Positions 57,998-64,000 of a stretch of 64,000 nt of DNA are shown piece by piece. Each line of letters begins with the position of its first letter. Position 1 is the first letter of the stretch. A program made the position numbers and the translations under genes. The DNA is taken from NCBI GenBank assembly GCA_017550385.1, contig JAFZPJ010000060.1, positions 1 to 64,000 on the forward strand, written 5' to 3'. Below the pieces are notes generated by a model. It saw only the letters and a program-made list of their open reading frames with translations, searched no databases and was not told where the DNA came from. The stretch comes from Clostridiales bacterium. Its GTDB lineage: Bacteria; Bacillota; Clostridia; Saccharofermentanales; Saccharofermentanaceae.

Positions 57998-59635
57998 ATG
58001 CCGGTAACCGATATACTCAGACGCAATGCGAGAGAACACGGCGATGAGGTTGCGCTCATAGAGCTCAATCCCACGATGGAAGATACGAGGAAGATCTCAT
58101 TCAAGGAGTTCGACCTTGTTCAGCAGACATCTGCAAGACCGTACCGCAGACAGATCACATGGAAGATATTCGACGAGAAGTCCAATCGTGTTGCCAACAT
58201 GCTCCTCGACAGGGGCATCAAGAAGGGCGACAGGGTAGCTATCCTGATGTTCAACTGCCTCGAGTGGCTCCCGATCTACTTCGGTATCCTTAAGACCGGC
58301 GCGATCGCGGTTCCGTTCAACTTCCGTTATACGGCAAATGAGATCTCATACTGCGCAGACCTGGCGGATGTGTCGGTGCTTATTTTCGGCGAGGAGTTCG
58401 TAGACAGACTTACGATCAACGCAGACGAGCTTGCCAAGAACCGCCTCCTCATCTATGTAGGCGAGGGTCAGGCTCCGGAGTTTGCCGAGAGCTACTGGCA
58501 CATGGTAGCCGACTACTCCAGCGAAGACGTAGACATAGAACTTACCAACGAGGACCTCGCTGCCATCTATTTCTCATCCGGCACGACGGGCTTCCCTAAG
58601 GCTATCCTTCATCCGCACCTCTCGCTCTATCAGGCAGCAGAGATGGAAGCCGTACACCACGAGACTACCAAGGACGACTGCTTCCTTTGCATTCCGCCTC
58701 TTTATCATACCGGCGCGAAATTCCACTGGATGGGTTCCCTTTGGACCTGCAGCAAAGCAGTGCTCCTCAAGGGTACAAAGCCTGATATGATCCTGAACGC
58801 AGTATCGGAAGAGCACTGCACGATCGTATGGCTCCTGGTACCGTGGGCGCAGGATATACTTGATGCATTAGACAGAGGCGAACTCAAGATCGAAGACTAC
58901 AAGCTCGATCAGTGGCGTCTCATGCACATAGGCGCACAGCCCGTACCTCCGTCGCTGATCCGCCACTGGAAGGAATACTTCCCGAAGCATCAGTACGATA
59001 CGAACTACGGTCTGTCCGAGTCCACCGGCCCCGGCTGCGTACACCTCGGACTCGAGAATACTCACAAGGTCGGCGCCATCGGCGTTCCCGGTTACCGCTG
59101 GGAGTGCAAGATCGTTGACGACAACGGCAATGAAGTAAAGCACGGCGAAGTCGGCGAGCTCTGCGTTAAGGGTCCCGGCGTCATGCTCGAGTACTACAAG
59201 AACCCGAAGGCTACAGCCGAGACTATAAGAGACGGCTGGCTTTTCACAGGCGATATGGCAATGCAGGACGAGGACGGCTTCTACTTCCTTGTTGACCGTA
59301 AGAAGGATCTCATCGTATCCGGCGGAGAGAACATCTATCCCGTCGAGATCGAGAACTTCCTGCAGGAATATCCTAAGGTAAAGGACGTTGCCGTCATCGG
59401 ACTTCCCGACAAGCGTCTGGGTGAGATCACCGGTGCTATCGTTGAAGCTCAGCCCGGCAGCGACTGCACGGTCGAAGAACTCGAGAAGTTCTGCAACCAG
59501 CTTCCCAGATACAAGCGTCCGAAGAAGATCATCCTCGCAGATGTTCCGAGAAACGCTACGGGTAAGATCGAGAAGCCTGCGCTTCGTAAGAAATACGGAG
59601 CCGAGAGGCTCGTCGAGCAGGAGAACCGCTCGTAA
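57998..59635 (+). CDS. AMP-dependent acyl-CoA synthetase
   Basis: A 545-residue adenylate-forming ligase: IYFSSGTTGFPKAILHPH (P-loop), YGLSESTGPGCVHLG (A5), GWLFTGDMAMQDEDG (A7), VSGGENIYPVEIE and the catalytic Lys in RNATGKIEKPALRKKY. It lies nearer to medium-chain or aryl-acid ligases than to long-chain FadD by size. The symporter gene behind it suggests it activates the imported acid. The start has only a weak ribosome binding site (GGGTGGTGG). Confidence 0.88.
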   Translation: MPVTDILRRNAREHGDEVALIELNPTMEDTRKISFKEFDLVQQTSARPYRRQITWKIFDEKSNRVANMLLDRGIKKGDRVAILMFNCLEWLPIYFGILKTGAIAVPFNFRYTANEISYCADLADVSVLIFGEEFVDRLTINADELAKNRLLIYVGEGQAPEFAESYWHMVADYSSEDVDIELTNEDLAAIYFSSGTTGFPKAILHPHLSLYQAAEMEAVHHETTKDDCFLCIPPLYHTGAKFHWMGSLWTCSKAVLLKGTKPDMILNAVSEEHCTIVWLLVPWAQDILDALDRGELKIEDYKLDQWRLMHIGAQPVPPSLIRHWKEYFPKHQYDTNYGLSESTGPGCVHLGLENTHKVGAIGVPGYRWECKIVDDNGNEVKHGEVGELCVKGPGVMLEYYKNPKATAETIRDGWLFTGDMAMQDEDGFYFLVDRKKDLIVSGGENIYPVEIENFLQEYPKVKDVAVIGLPDKRLGEITGAIVEAQPGSDCTVEELEKFCNQLPRYKRPKKIILADVPRNATGKIEKPALRKKYGAERLVEQENRS

Positions 59636-59645
59636 ACAAGATACC

Positions 59646-59683
59646 AGGCCTGCTTCAGATGCATATGCATCCGGGGCAGGCTT
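59646..59683 (+). terminator. Long hairpin between synthetase and symporter genes
   Basis: GCCTGC (59648-59653) pairs with GCAGGC (59676-59681), with an inner GATGCATATGCATC perfect palindrome, followed by TTAATTTAT. It may reduce transcription into the symporter gene instead of stopping it fully. Confidence 0.75.
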
Positions 59684-59710
59684 AATTTATAAACAAAGGG
59701 TGTTAAAGGT

Positions 59711-61270
59711 ATGGTAGTAAAGATTATCTTCTTAATCATCTTCTTCGCAGTTATGATCGGCATAGGTGTCATGACGCGTAAGAAGGCAAACAGCGTCGAC
59801 GGTTTCGTCCTTGGCGGAAGATCCGCAGGTCCGTGGCTCACGGCTTTCGGATACGGTACATCGTATTTCTCTGCGGTCGTGTTTATCGGATATGCCGGTC
59901 AGTTCGGTTATAAGTACGGTGTGTCTTCCACATGGATCGGTATCGGCAATGCGGTCATCGGCTCGCTCCTCGCATGGATCGTTTTAGGCCGCCGCACAAG
60001 AGTCATGACAAAGCACTTGGATTCCAAGACGATGCCTGACTTCTTCGGCAAGAGATTCGACAGCCAGGCTCTCAGAGTAGCTGCGGCTCTTATCTCTTTC
60101 ATCTTCCTGATCCCTTATACATCTTCTGTCTATAACGGTCTGTCCATGCTGTTCAACATGGCATTCAATATCGACTATAAGGTCTGCATCATCGTAATGG
60201 CAGCGCTTACCTGCGTATACGTTATCCTCGGCGGTTATATGGCAACCGTTGCCAATGACTTCGTTCAGGGTATCGTAATGCTCTTCGGTATAGTTGCCGT
60301 CATCGCGAGCGTCCTCGGAAACAACGGCGGCTTCATGCAGGCTCTTACGACACTTTCCCAGCAGGCTTCTGACAATGAGGTATCTGCCGGAATGCAGGGT
60401 GCGTTCGTATCTTTCTTCGGTCCTGATCCGCTGAACCTTCTGGGTGTAGTCATCCTCACATCCCTCGGTACATGGGGACTTCCTCAGATGGTCGGCAAGT
60501 TCTACGCCATCAAGGACGAGAAGTCCATCAAGGCAGGTACGGTCATCTCTACGGCATTTGCTACTGTCGTTGCAGGCGGATGCTACTTCCTCGGCGGCTT
60601 CGGAAGACTTTATGCTTCCAATCCTGCCATCTATAAGGAAGACGGCTCTGTCAACTTCGACTCCATCGTTCCTACGATGCTCTCAGGTCTGCCTGATGTT
60701 CTTATCGGCGTAGTGATCGTGCTCGTTCTCTCGGCTTCGATGTCCACGCTCTCATCACTCGTACTCACATCGAGCTCAACAGTTACTCTCGATCTCATCG
60801 CTCTGATCGGAAACAAGAAGGGAGAGGATAAGAAGAAGGTCGACAAGAGAAATCTCGTTACAATGAGACTCCTTCTCATATTCTTCATCGTAGTATCCGT
60901 TGCACTCTCGCTTAATCCGCCCACGTTCATCGCACAGCTCATGGGCTACTCATGGGGCGCTCTTGCAGGTTCATTCCTCGCACCGTTCCTCTGGGGACTC
61001 TACTGGAAGAAGACGACCAAGCTCTCTGTATGGGCCTGCTTCGTCGCAGGCGTCGGCCTTACGGTATCCAACATGATCTTCCACTTCGTTGCATCTCCGA
61101 TCAACATGGGTGCGATCACGATGCTCGCAGGTCTTGCTATCGTTCCTATCGTAAGCCTCATCACACCGAAACTCGAGCAGGCAAAGGTAGACGGTATCTT
61201 CGCTTGCTACGAAGAGAAGGTCTCAATCGAGAAAAAGTACAGCCTCGAGGAGAACGAGGGCGAGGGCTGA
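59711..61270 (+). CDS. Sodium:solute symporter (SSS family)
   Basis: A 519-residue transporter of the SSS family with about 13 membrane spans. The family pattern appears as ILGGYMATVANDFVQGIVMLF and the LSASMSTLSSLVLTSSSTVTLD block, where Na2-site Ser residues sit. PanF- and monocarboxylate-type members show the same blocks; the solute is not decided. The 76-nt gap from the synthetase gene holds a hairpin, so the pair is probably co-transcribed. Terminator follows. Confidence 0.87.
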   Translation: MVVKIIFLIIFFAVMIGIGVMTRKKANSVDGFVLGGRSAGPWLTAFGYGTSYFSAVVFIGYAGQFGYKYGVSSTWIGIGNAVIGSLLAWIVLGRRTRVMTKHLDSKTMPDFFGKRFDSQALRVAAALISFIFLIPYTSSVYNGLSMLFNMAFNIDYKVCIIVMAALTCVYVILGGYMATVANDFVQGIVMLFGIVAVIASVLGNNGGFMQALTTLSQQASDNEVSAGMQGAFVSFFGPDPLNLLGVVILTSLGTWGLPQMVGKFYAIKDEKSIKAGTVISTAFATVVAGGCYFLGGFGRLYASNPAIYKEDGSVNFDSIVPTMLSGLPDVLIGVVIVLVLSASMSTLSSLVLTSSSTVTLDLIALIGNKKGEDKKKVDKRNLVTMRLLLIFFIVVSVALSLNPPTFIAQLMGYSWGALAGSFLAPFLWGLYWKKTTKLSVWACFVAGVGLTVSNMIFHFVASPINMGAITMLAGLAIVPIVSLITPKLEQAKVDGIFACYEEKVSIEKKYSLEENEGEG

Positions 61271-61296
61271 TCTCCGAAAAGCTTAACTGCACACAG

Positions 61297-61323
61297 CGCC
61301 GTCCGGCTCCGGGCGGCGTTTTT
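61297..61323 (+). terminator. Terminator after the symporter gene
   Basis: CGCCGTCCGG pairs with CCGGGCGGCG around CT, followed by TTTTTG. Confidence 0.9.
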
Positions 61324-61350
61324 GTTTGGCTGCCGGAGCGAGTTAGAAGG

Positions 61351-61452
61351 TTTTTAGCAAAAACGGCTTGTTTTTGCTAACTTTTTGCTAAATTTGCGGA
61401 TCTTTAGCGAAAATAGCCGGTTTTTTGCTAATTATTTGCTAACTCTGAAAAA
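61351..61452. repeat. Two-unit 50-bp hairpin array, homologous to 18431-18527
   Basis: Units start at 61354 (TTAGCAAAAACGG) and 61404 (TTAGCGAAAATAGCC), each with a T-run half that ends TTGCTAA. The two-unit block aligns without gaps to 18432-18526. It ends directly before the -35 of the metal-resistance operon. Confidence 0.85.
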
Positions 61453-61457
61453 AGCGG

Positions 61458-61513
61458 TAGACAAGCAGGTCAGAGAGGTATATTATATGAACATATGAAC
61501 AACCGCTCATATG
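61458..61513 (+). promoter_or_regulatory. Promoter and ArsR/SmtB-type operator
   Basis: TAGACA (61458-61463), a 17-nt spacer and TATTAT (61481-61486). CATATGA (61492-61498) and TCATATG (61507-61513) form an inverted repeat with an 8-nt gap, the layout of SmtB/CzrA-type operators, covering the region around and just after the transcription start. The ArsR protein next to it is the expected ligand-responsive repressor. Confidence 0.8.
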
Positions 61514-61527
61514 AAAGGAGAACCAAA

Positions 61528-61857
61528 ATGGCTCACGATCATTCAGACATCATCAAGCACGTAAAGAAGGGACTTCCCAAGGATGAAGAGCTTCAGGACT
61601 TAGGAGATCTCTTCAAGATCTTCGGAGACACCACCAGGATCAAGATCATGTATGCGCTGCATGAAGACGAGATGTGCGTCTGCGCCATTTCCGAACTCCT
61701 CGGTATGACCCAGTCTGCCATCTCTCACCAGCTTAAGACGCTTAAGACAGCTAATCTCGTGAAGAGCAGACGTGAAGGGAAGACCATTTACTACAGCCTT
61801 GCAGACGATCACGTTAAGACGATCATTGCGCTCGGCTATGAACACATTACAGAGTAA
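61528..61857 (+). CDS. ArsR/SmtB-family metal-sensing repressor
   Basis: A 109-residue winged-helix repressor. CVCAISELLGMTQSAISHQL is the DNA-reading helix region preceded by the alpha3 Cys pair (MCVC), and the alpha5 region DDHVKTIIALGYEHITE carries the Asp/His and His/Glu ligands of zinc sites. With both sites, Zn(II), Cd(II) or Pb(II) is the expected inducer. Start at 61528 behind AAAGGAGA. It controls its own operon through the operator just upstream. Confidence 0.92.
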   Translation: MAHDHSDIIKHVKKGLPKDEELQDLGDLFKIFGDTTRIKIMYALHEDEMCVCAISELLGMTQSAISHQLKTLKTANLVKSRREGKTIYYSLADDHVKTIIALGYEHITE

Positions 61858-61868
61858 GGAGAACACAT

Positions 61869-62087
61869 ATGAAGAAGACATTTGAGTTAGAAGACTTGGA
61901 CTGCGCCAATTGCGCGATGAAGATGCAGGAAGCAGTTAAGAAGATCCCCGGCGTCATCGACTGCGAAGTGAATTTCATGACACAGAAAATGAAGCTCGAA
62001 GCTGAAGATGCTGTCTTTGACGATGTGCTTAAGAAAGCTGTCAAAGAGATCGCCAAAGTTGAACCCGATTGCACGGTAGTACTTTAA
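61869..62087 (+). CDS. Free-standing heavy-metal-associated domain protein
   Basis: A 72-residue HMA domain: beta-alpha-beta-beta-alpha-beta with LDCANCAMKMQEAV as the CxxC metal loop. It is the metallochaperone counterpart of the adjacent ATPase, which lacks the usual N-terminal HMA domain. The domains are split between two genes only 3 nt apart. Confidence 0.9.
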   Translation: MKKTFELEDLDCANCAMKMQEAVKKIPGVIDCEVNFMTQKMKLEAEDAVFDDVLKKAVKEIAKVEPDCTVVL

Positions 62088-62090
62088 ATC

Positions 62091-63977
62091 ATGAAGACCA
62101 AGCTCACCCGTAAACAGAAGAAACTCCTGACAAGGATCATAGTCGCGGCGGCTCTTTTCGCCGTGATGATGGTCGCTGATAAGCTCATCGAGATCCCGTG
62201 GTTCATCAGCTTGCCGATGTTTGCGGTGCCGTATCTGATCTGCGGATACGATGTGCTCCTCGCAGCTTTTAAGAACATCGCACACGGCCAGGTTTTCGAC
62301 GAGCGCTTCCTTATGATGGTGGCGACGCTCGGAGCTTTCGGTGCCGGCGAGTATCCGGAAGCTGCAGCTGTAATGCTCTTCTATCAGACGGGCGAGCTGT
62401 TCCAGGGTATAGCGGTCGGAAGATCGCGCAAGTCCATCGCAAGCCTCATGGATATCAGACCGGATTATGCGGTGGTGATAAGGGATGGAAAAGAAGAGTT
62501 GGTATCTCCCGATGAAGTCGCATTAGGTGAGACGATACTCGTAAAGCCCGGTGAGAAGATACCGCTCGACGGTGTCATATTAGAGGGTGCGAGCTCGGTC
62601 AACACGGCGGCTCTCACGGGAGAATCCGCACCTGTTGATGTCTCGGTCAGCGAGACGGTCATATCGGGTACGCTTAATCTTACGGGCGTTATCAAGGTCA
62701 GGACGACCAGCACGTTCGGAGAGAGCACAGTATCGAAGATCTTGGAACTTGTGGAGAATTCTTCTTCGAAGAAGGCCAGAGTCGAGAACTTCATTACCAA
62801 GTTTGCAAGATGGTATACGCCCTGCGTCGTTATCGCGGCAGTCCTGCTTGCAGTCATACCTCCGGTCGTACTCGGCATCGGTAGCTGGGACGTCTGGAAA
62901 GAGTGGCTTACAAGGGCCTGTGTATTCCTCGTAGTATCGTGCCCCTGCGCACTCGTCGTATCGGTACCGCTGTCTTTCTTCGGCGGCATCGGCGGAGCTT
63001 CCAAGGCAGGTATCCTCATTAAGGGTGCCAACTATATGGAGCAGATGGCCAAGGTCGATACCGTCGTGTTCGATAAGACGGGAACGCTTACCAGAGGCGT
63101 GTTCAAGATAGATGACATTCATCCGAACCTGATCGGGAAGGACGAACTCTTGGACATCGCTGCTGCGGCAGAGAGCAATTCCTCGCACCCGGTGGCTCAG
63201 TCTATAGTCCGCGCTCATGAAGACCATATCGACAAGAGCAGGATCGGCAGTGTGGAAGAAATCGCAGGCAAGGGCGTAAAGGCTGAAGTAGACGGTATAG
63301 GATACTATGTCGGCAACGGCGCGCTGATGGATCTGTGCAAGGCCGACTGGCATGACTGCCATCTGACAGGCAACATAATCCACATTGCAAGGCAGGCTGG
63401 AACGGGCGTCGACTATCTCGGACACATCATAATCAACGACGAGATCAAGGAAGACTCGGAAGCTGCCATGGCTGACCTTAAGAAGCTCGGCGTAAAGCGA
63501 CTTGTTATGCTCACGGGTGACAAGAAGAACGTCGCAGAGAGCGTCGCGGGAAAGCTCGGTCTTACGGACGTTTTTGCAGAACTTCTTCCTGCTGACAAGG
63601 TCTCGAAAGTCGAAGGCCTCCTAGGAGATGCCGGAAAGCTCGCATTCGTAGGCGACGGCATCAACGATGCACCGGTTCTCATGAGGGCGGACGTAGGCAT
63701 CGCGATGGGTGCCATGGGTTCAGATGCAGCCATAGAATCTGCAGATATCGTGCTCATGGATGACAAGCCTTCGAAGATAGCTGATGCCATAAGGATCTCT
63801 AGGAAGACAATGCGCATAGTAAAGGAGAATGTCGTTTTCGCGCTGGGCGTAAAGGCGCTTATACTGGTGCTCGGAGCGCTCGGTATCGCGGGTATGTGGT
63901 TTGCCGTGTTCGGTGACGTCGGAGTGCTCATCATCGCCATCCTGAACGCTGTCAGGACCATGCGCATCCCCAAATAA
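62091..63977 (+). CDS. Heavy-metal-translocating P-type ATPase
   Basis: A 628-residue P1B-type ATPase. The transmembrane metal site is SCPCALV (about 282-288), the phosphorylation site DKTGTLT (about 327), SSHPVAQS near 365, MLTGDKKN and GDGINDAPVL near 521. Eight membrane spans are expected. The CPC site and the ArsR partner with alpha3 and alpha5 sites point to export of Zn/Cd/Pb (ZntA/CadA-like). It lacks the N-terminal metal-binding domain, supplied by the preceding gene. It ends 23 nt before the window edge. Confidence 0.92.
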   Translation: MKTKLTRKQKKLLTRIIVAAALFAVMMVADKLIEIPWFISLPMFAVPYLICGYDVLLAAFKNIAHGQVFDERFLMMVATLGAFGAGEYPEAAAVMLFYQTGELFQGIAVGRSRKSIASLMDIRPDYAVVIRDGKEELVSPDEVALGETILVKPGEKIPLDGVILEGASSVNTAALTGESAPVDVSVSETVISGTLNLTGVIKVRTTSTFGESTVSKILELVENSSSKKARVENFITKFARWYTPCVVIAAVLLAVIPPVVLGIGSWDVWKEWLTRACVFLVVSCPCALVVSVPLSFFGGIGGASKAGILIKGANYMEQMAKVDTVVFDKTGTLTRGVFKIDDIHPNLIGKDELLDIAAAAESNSSHPVAQSIVRAHEDHIDKSRIGSVEEIAGKGVKAEVDGIGYYVGNGALMDLCKADWHDCHLTGNIIHIARQAGTGVDYLGHIIINDEIKEDSEAAMADLKKLGVKRLVMLTGDKKNVAESVAGKLGLTDVFAELLPADKVSKVEGLLGDAGKLAFVGDGINDAPVLMRADVGIAMGAMGSDAAIESADIVLMDDKPSKIADAIRISRKTMRIVKENVVFALGVKALILVLGALGIAGMWFAVFGDVGVLIIAILNAVRTMRIPK

Positions 63978-64000
63978 TGTAACAAGCCTGAAACCTAAGG

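Overview
The window looks like the chromosome of an anaerobic Gram-positive bacterium of the Clostridia. The signs are: three secreted proteins built of clostridial hydrophobic-W (ChW) repeats, a PadR/DUF1700 pair, rubrerythrin, indolepyruvate:ferredoxin oxidoreductase, Fe-S aldo/keto reductase, strong Shine-Dalgarno sites and frequent TTG/GTG starts. GC is near balanced by eye, with AT-richer patches at 1-250, in the minor pilin genes and around 54.3-55.5 kb. There are no rRNA genes and no CRISPR array. No genus can be named.

Layout. 1-326: AT-rich DNA ending in the 3' half of a tRNA-Arg(CCT) plus a terminator, probably an integration scar. 0.4-6.6 kb: zinc-ribbon membrane protein, lipoproteins, a beta-lactamase-fold hydrolase, two near-identical promoter/operators, a 64-bp tandem repeat and a two-copy 134-bp dispersed element. 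6.6-12.6 kb: Fe-S aldo/keto reductase, PadR-DUF1700 membrane operon, divergent plsC and fadD-like lipid genes sharing an intergenic palindrome, YgjP-like protease. 12.7-17.2 kb: a 1528-residue DUF4011-helicase-nuclease-DUF3320 protein resembling the single-gene defence architecture called Hhe. 17.3-20.8 kb: class II aldolase, small tail-anchored protein, uracil permease.

21.0-30.2 kb: a type IV pilus operon, in order major pilin, four pilin-like proteins, PilB, PilC, PilD, PilM, PilN-like, PilO-like. A terminator after the major pilin gene probably sets stoichiometry. 30.2-37.1 kb: lipoprotein metalloprotease, MATE exporter, GH94 phosphorylase, rubrerythrin, GNAT, lipoprotein. 37.2-44.4 kb: three ChW-repeat secreted proteins with different N-terminal modules, interrupted by a paralogue of the zinc-ribbon membrane protein at 2.8-4.1 kb. 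44.5-49.7 kb: small enzymes, G1P dehydrogenase, HAD phosphatase, GNAT, CAT-like acetyltransferase, ArsB/NhaD-type permease. 49.8-54.3 kb: iorA-iorB-thioesterase-paaK-ACT, an aromatic 2-oxoacid to aryl-CoA module. 54.5-61.3 kb: acyltransferase, cytosolic LacI-like-sensor/GGDEF protein, acyl-CoA synthetase with sodium:solute symporter. 61.5-64 kb: ArsR-type repressor, free HMA metallochaperone and P-type metal ATPase under a visible operator.

The least explained material is the intergenic DNA: five short arrays with 50-65 bp periods, one of them present in gapless homologous form at two distant loci; a 134-bp two-copy element; the matched promoter/operators at 0.84 and 4.40 kb; and a set of genes whose -10 boxes sit so close to the start codon that leaderless mRNAs are expected.
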